Assembly: GCF_029537485.1 (NCBI RefSeq)
Contig: NZ_JARPUS010000006.1
Location: 186,001-250,000 of the forward strand
DNA from: Pseudomonas sp. GOM6
Lineage (GTDB): Bacteria; Pseudomonadota; Gammaproteobacteria; Pseudomonadales; Pseudomonadaceae
Length of the DNA: 64,000 nucleotides
Direction: 5' to 3'
Below, piece by piece: positions 41,740 through 50,900 of this stretch. Each line of letters opens with the position of its first letter. Positions within the stretch are counted from its first letter, which is position 1. The translations under genes were made by a program, and so were the position numbers. The notes beneath the pieces were generated by a model that was not told the origin of the DNA, did not search any database, and worked only from the letters and a program-made list of their open reading frames with translations.

Positions 41740-43191
41740 ATGCAACTGAAAGACGCCAAGCTGTTCCGCCAGCAAGCCTATATCAACGGTTCCTGGCAGG
41801 ACGCCGACAACGGTCAGACCCTGGAAGTGAACAACCCCGCCACCGGCGAAATCCTCGGCAGCGTGCCGAAGATGGGTGCCGCCGAGACTCGCCGCGCCAT
41901 CGAAGCCGCCGAGAAGGCCCTGCCAGCCTGGCGTGCGCTGACCGCCAAGGAGCGCGCCACCAAGCTGCGCCGCTGGTTCGAGCTGATGATGGAAAACCAG
42001 GACGACCTGGCCCGTCTGATGACCCTGGAGCAAGGCAAGCCGCTGGCCGAAGCCAAGGGCGAGATCGCCTATGCCGCCTCCTTCCTCGAGTGGTTCGCCG
42101 AAGAAGCCAAGCGCGTCTACGGTGACGTGATTCCGGGCCACCAGCCGGACAAGCGCCTGATCGTGATCAAGCAGCCGATCGGCGTGACCGCCGCCATCAC
42201 CCCGTGGAACTTCCCGGCCGCGATGATCACCCGTAAAGCCGGCCCGGCCCTGGCCGCCGGTTGCACCATGGTGCTCAAGCCTGCTTCGCAGACCCCCTAC
42301 TCCGCACTGGCCCTGGCCGAGCTGGCCGAGCGTGCCGGCATTCCGGCTGGCGTGTTCAGCGTGATCACCGGCAGCGCCGGCGCCGTGGGTAACGAGCTGA
42401 CCAGCAACCCGATCGTGCGCAAGCTGAGCTTCACCGGCTCCACCGAAATCGGTCGCCAGCTGATGGCCGAATGCGCCAAGGACATCAAGAAGGTGTCCCT
42501 GGAACTGGGCGGCAACGCGCCGTTTATCGTGTTCGACGACGCCGACCTGGATGCCGCCGTCGATGGCGCACTGATCTCCAAGTTCCGCAACAATGGCCAG
42601 ACCTGCGTGTGCGCCAACCGCCTGTACGTGCAGGACGGCGTGTACGACGCCTTCGTCGACAAGCTCAAGGCCGCCGTAGCCAAGCTGAACATCGGCAACG
42701 GCCTGGAAGATGGCACCACCACCGGCCCGCTGATCGACAACAAGGCCGTGGCCAAGGTCCAGGAACACATCGAAGACGCCGTCGGCAAGGGTGCGACCCT
42801 GGCCATGGGCGGCAAGCCGCACGCCCTGGGCGGCAGCTTCTTCGAGCCGACCATCCTGACCAACGTGCCGAACAACGCCGCCGTGGCCAAGGAAGAAACC
42901 TTCGGCCCGCTGGCGCCGGTGTTCCGCTTCAAGGACGAGGCCGAAGTGATCGCCATGTCCAACGACACCGAGTTCGGTCTGGCCTCCTACTTCTATGCCC
43001 GCGACCTGGGTCGCGTGTTCCGTGTGGCCGAGGCCCTGGAATACGGCATGGTCGGTATCAACACCGGCCTGATCTCCAACGAAGTAGCACCGTTCGGCGG
43101 CATGAAAGCCTCTGGTCTGGGCCGCGAAGGCTCCAAGTACGGTATCGAGGACTACCTCGAGATCAAGTACATGTGCCTGGGCGGTATCTGA
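41740..43191 (+). CDS. gabD: Succinate-semialdehyde dehydrogenase (NADP+)
   Basis: This 483-residue aldehyde dehydrogenase oxidises succinate semialdehyde to succinate, the second step of GABA breakdown. Signatures are VTAAITPWNFPAAMITRKAG, SLELGGNAPFIVFDDADLDA (catalytic Glu) and NNGQTCVCANR (catalytic Cys), and the C-terminus IEDYLEIKYMCLGGI is characteristic of GabD. CAGGAG lies 6 bases before ATG 41740, so the earlier in-frame ATG at 41722 is rejected. gabT follows after 249 bases. Confidence 0.95.
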   Translation: MQLKDAKLFRQQAYINGSWQDADNGQTLEVNNPATGEILGSVPKMGAAETRRAIEAAEKALPAWRALTAKERATKLRRWFELMMENQDDLARLMTLEQGKPLAEAKGEIAYAASFLEWFAEEAKRVYGDVIPGHQPDKRLIVIKQPIGVTAAITPWNFPAAMITRKAGPALAAGCTMVLKPASQTPYSALALAELAERAGIPAGVFSVITGSAGAVGNELTSNPIVRKLSFTGSTEIGRQLMAECAKDIKKVSLELGGNAPFIVFDDADLDAAVDGALISKFRNNGQTCVCANRLYVQDGVYDAFVDKLKAAVAKLNIGNGLEDGTTTGPLIDNKAVAKVQEHIEDAVGKGATLAMGGKPHALGGSFFEPTILTNVPNNAAVAKEETFGPLAPVFRFKDEAEVIAMSNDTEFGLASYFYARDLGRVFRVAEALEYGMVGINTGLISNEVAPFGGMKASGLGREGSKYGIEDYLEIKYMCLGGI

Positions 43192-43196
43192 CCCGT

Positions 43197-43239
43197 GCGC
43201 AGCCCCACCCCTGGCCAAGGGCCACAGGTGGGGCTGCGC
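43197..43239. other. Hairpin between gabD and gabT
   Basis: GCGCAGCCCCACC pairs with GGTGGGGCTGCGC around a 17-base loop (43197-43239). There is no T-run. It probably moderates read-through or stabilises the gabD mRNA end. Confidence 0.6.
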
Positions 43240-43440
43240 CATTAGCGTGACAAGATTTCCGTGGGTGTCGACTGACAGGCAAGAGCTGCGTCAGCCGGCG
43301 TCGGCGTTTCCGGTGGTGGCACCGGCGAACCCTGCAGACGGTTCGGTAGCGCGTGTCCAGTTCGATCATCGTTAGCTGGTGCGTGTTGCCCCCGTCATCA
43401 TCCTTGGACCGAGTCGCCACGAGCGACTTATGAGGAAACC

Positions 43441-44721
43441 ATGAGCAAGACCAACGAATCCCTGCTGCAACGCCGTGCCGCCGCTGTTCCGCGCGGTGTG
43501 GGCCAGATCCACCCGATCGTCGCCGAACGCGCCGAAAACGCCACCGTGTGGGACGTCGAAGGCCGCGAGTACATCGACTTCGCCGGCGGTATCGCCGTAC
43601 TCAACACCGGTCACCTGCACCCGAAAGTGGTTGCCGCCGTGCAAGAGCAGCTGACCAAGCTGAGCCACACCTGCTTCCAGGTGCTGGCCTACGAACCCTA
43701 CATCGAGCTGTGCGAAGAAATCGCCAAGCGCGTACCGGGTGACTTCGCCAAGAAGACCCTGCTGGTCACCTCCGGCTCCGAAGCCGTCGAGAACGCCGTG
43801 AAGATCGCCCGTGCCGCCACCGGCCGCGCCGGCGTAATCGCCTTCACCGGCGCCTACCACGGCCGCACCATGATGACCCTGAGCCTGACCGGCAAAGTGG
43901 TGCCCTACTCCGCCGGCATGGGCCTGATGCCCGCTGGCGTATACCGCGCCCAGGCACCGTGCGAACTGCACGGCGTCAGCGAAGACGAGTCCATCGCCAG
44001 CATCGAGCGCATCTTCAAGAACGACGCTCAGCCGCAGGACATCGCCGCCATCATCATCGAGCCGGTGCAGGGCGAAGGCGGTTTCTACGTCAACTCCCCG
44101 GCCTTCATGAAGCGCCTGCGCGCCCTGTGCGACCAGCACGGCATCCTGCTGATCGCCGATGAAGTGCAGACCGGCGCCGGCCGTACCGGCACCTTCTTCG
44201 CCACTGAGCAGCTCGGCGTGGTGCCTGACCTGACCACCTTCGCCAAGTCCGTTGGTGGCGGCTTCCCGATCTCCGGCGTGTGCGGCAAGGCCGAGATCAT
44301 GGACAAGATCGCCCCCGGCGGCCTGGGCGGCACCTATGCCGGCAGCCCGATCGCCTGCGCCGCGGCCCTGGCCGTGCTGAAAGTGTTCGACGAAGAGAAC
44401 CTGCTGCAGCGCAGCCAGGCCGTGGGCGAGAAGCTCAAGGCCGGCCTGCGCGACATCGCCGCCAAGCACAAGGTCATCGGTGACGTGCGCGGCCTGGGCT
44501 CCATGGTTGCCATCGAGCTGTTCGAGAACGGCGACCACAGCAAACCGGCGGCCGAACTGACCGGCAAGATCGTCGCCAAGGCGCGCGAGAAGGGCCTGAT
44601 CCTGCTGTCCTGCGGCACCTACTACAACGTGGTGCGCTTCCTGATGCCGGTGACCATCCCGGACGCCCAGCTGGAAAAAGGCCTGGCCATCGTCGCCGAG
44701 TGCTTCGACGAGCTGGCGTGA
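43441..44721 (+). CDS. gabT: 4-aminobutyrate aminotransferase
   Basis: This 426-residue PLP-dependent class III aminotransferase transfers the amino group of GABA to 2-oxoglutarate, giving succinate semialdehyde for GabD. It has the class III signatures IDFAGGIAVLNTGHLHPKVV, LLVTSGSEAVENAVKIARAA, FTGAYHGRTMMTLSLTGK and LIADEVQTGAGRTGTFFA. The PLP-lysine is in TFAKSVGGGFPISGV. Length matches GabT of pseudomonads. GAGGAAACC precedes the ATG. Confidence 0.95.
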   Translation: MSKTNESLLQRRAAAVPRGVGQIHPIVAERAENATVWDVEGREYIDFAGGIAVLNTGHLHPKVVAAVQEQLTKLSHTCFQVLAYEPYIELCEEIAKRVPGDFAKKTLLVTSGSEAVENAVKIARAATGRAGVIAFTGAYHGRTMMTLSLTGKVVPYSAGMGLMPAGVYRAQAPCELHGVSEDESIASIERIFKNDAQPQDIAAIIIEPVQGEGGFYVNSPAFMKRLRALCDQHGILLIADEVQTGAGRTGTFFATEQLGVVPDLTTFAKSVGGGFPISGVCGKAEIMDKIAPGGLGGTYAGSPIACAAALAVLKVFDEENLLQRSQAVGEKLKAGLRDIAAKHKVIGDVRGLGSMVAIELFENGDHSKPAAELTGKIVAKAREKGLILLSCGTYYNVVRFLMPVTIPDAQLEKGLAIVAECFDELA

Positions 44722-44803
44722 CCCTTTCGCGCCGGCCCCGACTCTCCTGCCGGGGCTGGCCGAACATTACGCCTGTGGCTCACCAGGCCAGGCGAATGCC
44801 TTC

Positions 44804-44832
44804 AGACCCGCGCTTGCGCGGGTCTTTTTTTG
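44804..44832 (+). terminator. Intrinsic terminator after gabT
   Basis: AGACCCGCGC pairs with GCGCGGGTCT around TT, followed by a run of T's. Confidence 0.9.
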
Positions 44833-44878
44833 CCTGGGATTTGGTGAAAACCGTGGTTGTTCCAGGTGGACAGTGTCC

Positions 44879-44947
44879 GTGGGAGCGGCTTTAGCCGCGA
44901 TAAGGCCACCGAGAATCGCCCCCGATCGCGCCTGAAGTCGCTCCCAC
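44879..44947. repeat. Paired REP element
   Basis: GTGGGAGCGGCTTTAGCCGC at the left and GTCGCTCCCAC at the right face each other, the usual inverted REP doublet of Pseudomonas. It lies between the converging gabT and XRE-type genes. Confidence 0.8.
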
Positions 44948-45062
44948 AGCACCTGCAGGAGTGGCCTTGACCGAGGTATTGACCACGCGGGCTTGCAGTC
45001 GCGGCCAGGGCCCCTCCCACACAGCATTCTCACAACCCACCCCAACCAGCCGCATTAACGAC

Positions 45063-45884
45063 TTACTCGATCTCGAACAGCCCCTGGCGGATCTGCGCGC
45101 CGCCCAGGCGTTGGCGGATGTCGGCATCGATGCGCGGGTCATCCGGGCTGTACAGGCCGATCTGGCGGAAGGCGTTGACCCGATTGACCTCCGTGCCGAG
45201 GAATTCCCACACCACACGGGTACAGGCCGGCGTGCGCAGGTCGCCGCTGGACACCCCGGTCTTCAGACCATTGAGGCGGGTGATGCGGCTCTTGAAGCTG
45301 GGGATGAGGATGGTCTGGGTCATCTCGTTGCCGGTCAGCGACTCGTAGTCCATGAGGAACAGGCGATCCTGCAGGTAGAACGCCGCCCCCAGGTAACGGC
45401 AACGCACCCAGTCTTCGCTTTCGCCGCCACGCGCCGCGTCCTGCCGCCCCTGACGCTCCTGGCGCTCGAACAGAAAGTCGCCGCGCTCCTCGCGCAGCTG
45501 CACCAGCGACAGCAGGATGCTGCCCGGCACCGACATGCAGTTGGAGTATTCGAAGTAGTAGCCACAGTAGCGACGCAGGTCGTTGCCCTGCTCGCGCAGC
45601 GGCTGCAGCAGCTCCAGCAGCGGGTCGGCCTGTGCCTGGCGCCCGCTGGCGCCGACCCGGGCGCCGATCAGGCGGGCGAACTGTTCCGGCGGCAGCAGCA
45701 GTTCGTAGTCCTCGACGCCGAAGAAGTCGCAGATGCGTTTGAGGTTGAACGCGGTCGGCCGGCTCTGCCCGGCCAGGTAGCGGTTGAACTGTGCGCGGTT
45801 GATCTCCAGGCGCCGACACACCTCGGCGATGGAACGGTAGTGGCTGCATAACAGCTTGAGGTTGCTACCGAGCGGGTCGGCCAT
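45063..45884 (-). CDS. XRE-type HTH transcriptional regulator
   Basis: The 273-residue product has an N-terminal Cro/CI-like HTH (about 10-65: HYRSIAEVCRRLEINRAQFN, then RYLAGQSRPTAFNLKRICDF). The ligand-like C-terminal region is unrecognised (GYYFEYSNCMSVPGSILLSL; LTGNEMTQTILIPSFKSRIT). It is divergent from the AGCS symporter gene and probably controls it. Start 45884 is chosen for the sensible N-terminus MADPLGSNLKLL. An upstream in-frame ATG near 45926 would overlap the operator-like repeat. Neither has a good ribosome site. Confidence 0.75.
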   Translation of the reverse strand: MADPLGSNLKLLCSHYRSIAEVCRRLEINRAQFNRYLAGQSRPTAFNLKRICDFFGVEDYELLLPPEQFARLIGARVGASGRQAQADPLLELLQPLREQGNDLRRYCGYYFEYSNCMSVPGSILLSLVQLREERGDFLFERQERQGRQDAARGGESEDWVRCRYLGAAFYLQDRLFLMDYESLTGNEMTQTILIPSFKSRITRLNGLKTGVSSGDLRTPACTRVVWEFLGTEVNRVNAFRQIGLYSPDDPRIDADIRQRLGGAQIRQGLFEIE

Positions 45885-45899
45885 GAGGAGCGTCCGAAT

Positions 45900-45939
45900 C
45901 TGATGCGAGTGACGCGATTCTAGCATCAACTCGCGTCAG
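45900..45939. promoter_or_regulatory. Inverted repeat between XRE regulator and symporter
   Basis: CTGATGCGAGT (45900-45910) and ACTCGCGTCAG (45929-45939) match as an inverted repeat with one mismatch and 18 bp between. It lies in the divergent promoter region and is a candidate operator for the adjacent XRE-type regulator. Confidence 0.55.
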
Positions 45940-46053
45940 ATCGCCGCGACCCGCGAAATTGCCCGAAACGCGCCGCTGGCCAACCATGCGCGGGCCATAC
46001 CGCATCGCCGCTGCGCCGGCACGCGCTCACTACAACAAGAGAGACATTCCGCC

Positions 46054-47499
46054 ATGCTTGATCTTCTCAACGACTTGCTCTGGAGCAAGGTCCTCATCGT
46101 CGCCCTGGTGGGCCTCGGTCTGTACTTCACCCTCGCCTCGCGTTTCGTCCAGCTGCGTTACTTCGGCAGCATGTTCAGCATCTTCGCCCAGGCCTTCAAA
46201 CGTCAGCCGGGCCAACTCAGCTCGTTCCAGGCGTTGATGCTCTCCGTCGCCGGTCGTGTCGGTGCCGGCAACATCGCCGGCGTGGCCGTGGCCATCACCC
46301 TCGGTGGCCCAGGCGCAGTGTTCTGGATGTGGCTGGTCGCCCTGCTCGGCATGTCCACCAGCTTCTTCGAATGCTCGCTGGCCCAGCTGTTCAAGCGCCG
46401 CACCGAAGACGGCGGCTACCGCGGCGGCCCGGCCTTCTATATCGAGCACGGCCTGGGGCTGCGCTGGCTGGCGATCATCTTCTCGATCCTGCTGCTGGTG
46501 ACGTTCGGCTTCGGCTTCAACGCCCTGCAGGCCTACACCGTGGCCAGCTCGCTGCATGACACCTTCGGCCTTCCCACCCACTTCAGCGGCATCGCCCTGG
46601 TGGTAGTGATCGGCCTGATCATCTTCGGCGGTATCAAGCGCATCGCCAGCACCGCCGACGTGCTGGTGCCGGTCATGGCGATGTCCTACATCGTCATGGC
46701 CCTGGTGGTCATCGGCATGAACATCGAGGCCGTACCGGCCACCCTGGCGCTGATCGTCAAGAGCGCCTTCGGCCTGGAGCCGGCCTTCGCCGGCGGCATC
46801 GGCGCGGCCATCGTGATGGGCGTCAAGCGCGGCCTGTTCTCCAACGAAGCCGGCCTGGGCAGCGCCCCCAACGTCGCCGCCGTGGCCGAGGTCAAGCACC
46901 CGGCCGCGCAGGGCATCGTGCAGTCGCTCAGCGTGTTCATCGACACCCTGCTGATCTGCACCAGCACCGCGCTGATCATCCTGCTCTCCGGCGTCTATCA
47001 GCCTGGCGCCGAGGTCGGCGGCGTGATCCTCACCCAGAGTGCCATGGCCGCCGTGGTCGGCGAGTGGGGCCGGGTATTCGTCAGCCTGGCGCTGCTGCTC
47101 TTCGTCTTCACCACCCTGGTGTACAACTACTACCTGGGCGAGAACGCGCTGGGCTTCTTCAGCACCAAGAAGCCGCTGCTGATCGCCTACCGTGCCCTGG
47201 TCATCGCCCTGGTGCTGTGGGGTTCGATGCAGGACCTGTCCACCGTGTTCGCCTTCGCCGACGTGACCATGGGCCTGCTGGCGCTGGTCAACCTGGTCGC
47301 CCTGGCCCTGTTGTTCAAGGTCGGCCTGCGTCTGATGCGCGACTACGACAGCCAGATCAAGGCCGGCGTGGAAACCCCGGTACTGGACGCCAAGCAGTTC
47401 GCCGACCTGGACCTCGACCCCAGCGTGTGGGCCGCCCAGCAGGCGCCGCACAGCAGCAGCCAAACCGCTGAGATCGCTCATCAGCTGCACCAGCGCTAA
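46054..47499 (+). CDS. Amino acid:cation symporter of the AGCS (DagA/AlsT) family
   Basis: The 481-residue inner-membrane protein has about ten hydrophobic segments and the family signature GRVGAGNIAGVAVAITLGGP followed by GAVFWMWLVALLGMST. FECSLAQLFKRRTEDGGYRG and FSNEAGLGSAPNVAAVAEVK are also typical. AGCS proteins import Ala, Gly or related amino acids with Na+ or H+. The downstream asparaginase and glutaminase genes hint at Asn/Gln-related nutrition, but the substrate cannot be fixed. Divergent from the XRE regulator. A terminator follows. Confidence 0.92.
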   Translation: MLDLLNDLLWSKVLIVALVGLGLYFTLASRFVQLRYFGSMFSIFAQAFKRQPGQLSSFQALMLSVAGRVGAGNIAGVAVAITLGGPGAVFWMWLVALLGMSTSFFECSLAQLFKRRTEDGGYRGGPAFYIEHGLGLRWLAIIFSILLLVTFGFGFNALQAYTVASSLHDTFGLPTHFSGIALVVVIGLIIFGGIKRIASTADVLVPVMAMSYIVMALVVIGMNIEAVPATLALIVKSAFGLEPAFAGGIGAAIVMGVKRGLFSNEAGLGSAPNVAAVAEVKHPAAQGIVQSLSVFIDTLLICTSTALIILLSGVYQPGAEVGGVILTQSAMAAVVGEWGRVFVSLALLLFVFTTLVYNYYLGENALGFFSTKKPLLIAYRALVIALVLWGSMQDLSTVFAFADVTMGLLALVNLVALALLFKVGLRLMRDYDSQIKAGVETPVLDAKQFADLDLDPSVWAAQQAPHSSSQTAEIAHQLHQR

Positions 47500-47517
47500 A
47501 ACGCTGCCGGACCAGGG

Positions 47518-47540
47518 AAGGGGGCGACAGCCCCCTTTTC
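47518..47540 (+). terminator. Intrinsic terminator after the AGCS gene
   Basis: AAGGGGGC/GCCCCCTT with loop GACA is followed by TTC and more T's. Confidence 0.88.
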
Positions 47541-47625
47541 TTTGCCCAGATGCCGGTAATTCGCCGCTAAACTGCGGCGAACAAGCCTCCCTGGCACTTC
47601 ATTACTGCCCGTTGTTGGAATGCCC

Positions 47626-48618
47626 ATGACTCCTTCGCAGAACCTGCTGGTGCTCTATACCGGCGGCACCATTGGCATGCAGATGACCGAGGCCGGCCTG
47701 GCCCCGGCCTCCGGTTTCGAAGCGCGCCTGCGCGCCGAACAGGCCCTCCATCCCGAACGCCCAGCGCCAGCCTGGCGCTTCCAGGAACTGTCGCCCCCAA
47801 TCGACAGCGCCAACATGCGCCAGAGCCACTGGCTGGCCATGCGCGACGCCATCGTCGAGGCCGTCGACGAACAGGGCTGCGATGCCGTACTGCTGCTGCA
47901 TGGCACCGATACCCTGGCCTACAGCGCCGCGGCGCTGAGCTTCCTGCTGCTGGGCATCGACGTGCCCGTCGTGCTGACCGGCTCCATGCTGCCGGCTGGC
48001 AGCCCCGGCAGCGATGCCTGGCCTAATCTGTTCGGCGCCCTGGCCGCACTGGCCGAAGGCTGCCTGCCCGGCGTGCACCTGTATTTCGCCGGCCAACTGC
48101 TGCACGGCGCCCGCGCCAGCAAGCTGAAAAGCGAGGCGTTCGACGCCTTTGCCAACACCCCCCGGCCGCGCCATGGCCGGCATCTCGATGAGCTGCCCGC
48201 AGCCCTGCACTACCGCCAGCCCCGCCAAACCGTACGCCTGGCCGTGCAGCCGCTGTTCCCCGGTCTCGACGCCGCCCAGCTGCGTGGCGTGCTGGCCAGC
48301 GCACCGCAAGCCCTGCTGCTGGAGTGCTACGGCAGCGGCACCGGCCCGGCCGACGACGCCGAACTGCTCGACGTGCTGCGCGAAGCCCGCGCGCGCGGCG
48401 TGGTACTGGCAGCCATCAGCCAGTGCCCGCAGGGGCATGTGGAGTTCGGTGTATACGCCGCCGGCAGCGCGCTGGCTGGCGCTGGCCTGGTCAGCGGCGG
48501 CGGCATGACCCGCGAAGCGGCGCTGGGCAAACTGTTCGGCCTGCTTGGCGCCGGCCTGCCACAGGCAGAGGTCGAACGCCTGTTCGCCCTCGACCTGTGT
48601 GGCGAGCTGGCCGAGTAG
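47626..48618 (+). CDS. Asparaginase (type I-like, probably cytoplasmic)
   Basis: The 330-residue amidohydrolase has the two catalytic Thr signatures: LYTGGTIGM near residue 11 and LLLHGTDTLAYSA near 90. KLKSEAFDAFANTP also fits. There is no signal peptide, so it is probably cytoplasmic, the AnsA-like type. It hydrolyses Asn to Asp and ammonia. Start 47626 has TTGGA 6 bases upstream, and an ATG two codons earlier is nearly as good. It lies near glsB, and the two suggest amide-nitrogen salvage. Confidence 0.9.
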   Translation: MTPSQNLLVLYTGGTIGMQMTEAGLAPASGFEARLRAEQALHPERPAPAWRFQELSPPIDSANMRQSHWLAMRDAIVEAVDEQGCDAVLLLHGTDTLAYSAAALSFLLLGIDVPVVLTGSMLPAGSPGSDAWPNLFGALAALAEGCLPGVHLYFAGQLLHGARASKLKSEAFDAFANTPRPRHGRHLDELPAALHYRQPRQTVRLAVQPLFPGLDAAQLRGVLASAPQALLLECYGSGTGPADDAELLDVLREARARGVVLAAISQCPQGHVEFGVYAAGSALAGAGLVSGGGMTREAALGKLFGLLGAGLPQAEVERLFALDLCGELAE

Positions 48619-48650
48619 TTCATCCGCAGCAGGAGCAGTCAGGGGCCTTT

Positions 48651-48728
48651 GTGGGAGTGGCTTAGCCACGATTGCGGGCTTGCAGAAAGCATCGCGGCTA
48701 AAGCGGAGTGCCGCCCAGCCGCTCCCAC
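48651..48728. repeat. Paired REP element
   Basis: GTGGGAGTGGCTTAGCCACG on the left and CCAGCCGCTCCCAC on the right are inverted REP units. They lie between the converging asparaginase and glutaminase genes. A third partial unit (CGCGGCTAAAGCGG) is in the middle. Confidence 0.8.
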
Positions 48729-48739
48729 GCCGTGTCCAA

Positions 48740-49663
48740 TCAGCCCTGCACGGGCGCGAACACCGACCAGCCGATGCGCTCGCTGAGCAGCTCCAGCGCC
48801 GCCATGCCGGCCAGCGAATTGCCCGCGGCGTTCAGCTCCGGTGACCACACGCAGACGCTGAAGCGTCCCGGCACCACAGCGACGATGCCGCCACCGACGC
48901 CGCTCTTGCCCGGCAGGCCGACGCGGTAGGCGAAATTGCCGGCCTCATCGTACAGGCCGCTGGTGGCCATGATGGCGTTGACCTGCTGGGTCTGCCGCGC
49001 GCTCAGCACCTGCTCGCCGCTGTGTGGACAGCAGCCCTGGTTGGCCAGGAAGGCAAAGGCGCGGGCCAGGTCGACGCAGCTCATCGCCAGGGCACAGTGG
49101 TGGAAGTAGCTGCGCAGCACCGTCTCCACTTCGTTGTGGAAATTGCCGAACGACTGCATCAGGTAGGCCGCCGCCGCGTTGCGCGCGCGGTGCTGGTATT
49201 CCGACTCGGCCACCTTCATGTCCGCCACCACGTGGCCATTGCCCGACAGGCGCCGGGCGAAATCGCGCAGCGACAGCGCCGGCGCGGCGAAGCGCGACTC
49301 GTTAATATCGCAGATAACCAGCGCCCCGGCGTTGATGAAGGGGTTGCGCGGGCGGCCACGCTCGAATTCCAGCTGCACCAGCGAATTGAACGGCTGCCCG
49401 GACGGCTCGTGGCCCAGGCGCTGCCAGATGGCCTCGCCGGAATGCTGGATGGCCTGCACCAGGCTGAACACCTTGGAAATGCTCTGGATGGAAAACGCCC
49501 GCTCGGCATCGCCCGCCGTATGCAGGCTGCCGTCCACACCGAACACGGCGATGCCCAGCTGATCAGCCGGCACTTCGGCCAGCGCGGGGATGTAATCGGC
49601 GACCTTGCCCTGACCGAGCAGCGGGCGGACCTGCTCGATGATTTCCTGCAACAGCGCTTGCAT
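48740..49663 (-). CDS. glsB: Glutaminase (GlsB type)
   Basis: This 307-residue serine-dependent glutaminase with a beta-lactamase-like fold converts Gln to Glu and ammonia. The nucleophile motif S-x-x-K is seen in [12 protein letters not shown]. Other conserved stretches are [38 protein letters not shown] and [20 protein letters not shown]. Length is right for Gls[16 protein letters not shown] is the natural start (49663). The frame upstream is longer but unlike the family. Confidence 0.93.
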   Translation of the reverse strand: MQALLQEIIEQVRPLLGQGKVADYIPALAEVPADQLGIAVFGVDGSLHTAGDAERAFSIQSISKVFSLVQAIQHSGEAIWQRLGHEPSGQPFNSLVQLEFERGRPRNPFINAGALVICDINESRFAAPALSLRDFARRLSGNGHVVADMKVAESEYQHRARNAAAAYLMQSFGNFHNEVETVLRSYFHHCALAMSCVDLARAFAFLANQGCCPHSGEQVLSARQTQQVNAIMATSGLYDEAGNFAYRVGLPGKSGVGGGIVAVVPGRFSVCVWSPELNAAGNSLAGMAALELLSERIGWSVFAPVQG

Positions 49664-49796
49664 GCACAAACTCCACAACGCGCCGAACCCGCTTCGGCGT
49701 TCAGCACTAGACGCCAGCCGCGTGCCTGCCATCACCTACCGATACAGGGGCATAGTTCTTGCTGCAGCAAAGGCTCCATCGGCCCGTTGTATCGCC

Positions 49797-50792
49797 ATGC
49801 TGCATTCGCAACTCACCACCCTGCATACCGTCTCGCTGATCCTGCAATTGCTCGCTGAGCGCCCCGGGCTCAGCGCCGAAAGCCTGCTGGAGGGCAGCGG
49901 CATTCGCCTCGCCGACCTGCAGCACCCGGATTTCCGCATCAGCACCAACCAGGAGATGCGCGTCTGCGCCAATGCCCGCGAGCATTGCCAGAGCCTCGGC
50001 CTGGAGCTGGGTCGGCGCATGCATGTGTCGTCCTATGGCGCGCTGGGTTACACCCTGATCTCCAGCGCTACCTTGGGTGACGCCTTGCAGCGCGCCCTGG
50101 AGTTCCCCGCCCTGCTCGGCACCTACTTCGAACTGAGCCTGGTACACGAAGGCGAGCGGGTCTGGCTGCAGGCCGCCGGCTACCGCGACCAGGCGGAGCT
50201 GGAAACCTTCAACACCGAGTTCTGCCTGGCCTCGATGAAACTGATCTGCGACGACCTGCTGGGGCGCTCTTTGCCCTTGATCGGTGCACAGTTCACCCAT
50301 GCCGCGCCGGCGTACGAGGCTCAGTACCGGCACAGCTTCCCCTGCACCCGGCAGTTCGAGGCACCGCGCAACGCCTTCGCCTTCGCCGCTGAGTGGCTGG
50401 AACAGCGCCTGCCGCTGGCCGACCCGGTCACCCACTGCGACATGCTCGCCCGCTGCCGGCAGATCAATCAGGAGTTCACCAGCCGCCAGTCGCTGGTGAT
50501 GCGCTGCCGCCAGCTGCTCGCCGCCCAGCTCGAAGCACCGCCCGGCCTGGACGGTCTGGCCAGCCAACTGCACTGTTCCTCACGCAGCCTGCGCCGCCAC
50601 CTGCACGATGCCGGCAGCAGCTACCAGAGCCTGCTCGACGAGCTGCGCTATGCCCGTGCGCGGCACCTGCTGGAACAGGGCGAGTTGCCCATCTACCGCA
50701 TCGCCGAAGCCATGGGCTATAGCGAAACCGCCAGCTTCCGCCATGCTTTCCAGCGCTGGAGCGGCCAGCCTCCCAGCCGGTTTCGCGCCTGA
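49797..50792 (+). CDS. AraC-family regulator upstream of acetylpolyamine genes
   Basis: The 331-residue protein has an N-terminal Arabinose_bd-like domain (TVSLILQLLAERPGLSAESL; HVSSYGALGYTLISSATLGD). Its C-terminal AraC double HTH (about 230-330) includes LHCSSRSLRRHLHDAGSSYQ and IAEAMGYSETASFRHAFQRW. It reads toward the acetylpolyamine aminohydrolase gene 108 bases downstream, and probably regulates the polyamine pair, as its sequence subgroup (OruR-like) often does for amine or amino-acid genes. Start 49797 (MLHSQLTTLHTVSLIL) lacks a clear ribosome site. Confidence 0.85.
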   Translation: MLHSQLTTLHTVSLILQLLAERPGLSAESLLEGSGIRLADLQHPDFRISTNQEMRVCANAREHCQSLGLELGRRMHVSSYGALGYTLISSATLGDALQRALEFPALLGTYFELSLVHEGERVWLQAAGYRDQAELETFNTEFCLASMKLICDDLLGRSLPLIGAQFTHAAPAYEAQYRHSFPCTRQFEAPRNAFAFAAEWLEQRLPLADPVTHCDMLARCRQINQEFTSRQSLVMRCRQLLAAQLEAPPGLDGLASQLHCSSRSLRRHLHDAGSSYQSLLDELRYARARHLLEQGELPIYRIAEAMGYSETASFRHAFQRWSGQPPSRFRA

Positions 50793-50900
50793 GGCCAGGC
50801 AAAAAGTGGCCATATCTATCCCCTTGTGGCCACTCTTGCCGTTCCCCAGCCGCCGCCAGCCGCCAAGAATGACGGCAGATGCCCTGTGGAGAACAACAAG

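Larger units (their letters stand above)
44722..45062. other. Gene-free stretch with terminator and REP pair
   Basis: This stretch lies between gabT and the 3' end of the XRE-type gene. It holds a GC-rich hairpin right after gabT (CGGCCCCG/CGGGGCTG, 44733-44759), an intrinsic terminator (44804-44832) and a REP pair (44879-44947). I see no coding sequence. Confidence 0.65.

Noticed and set aside
44733..44759. Small RNA gene after gabT
   Set aside because: The GC-rich hairpin is better explained as part of a transcript end. There is no promoter-like sequence and the intrinsic terminator follows at once.
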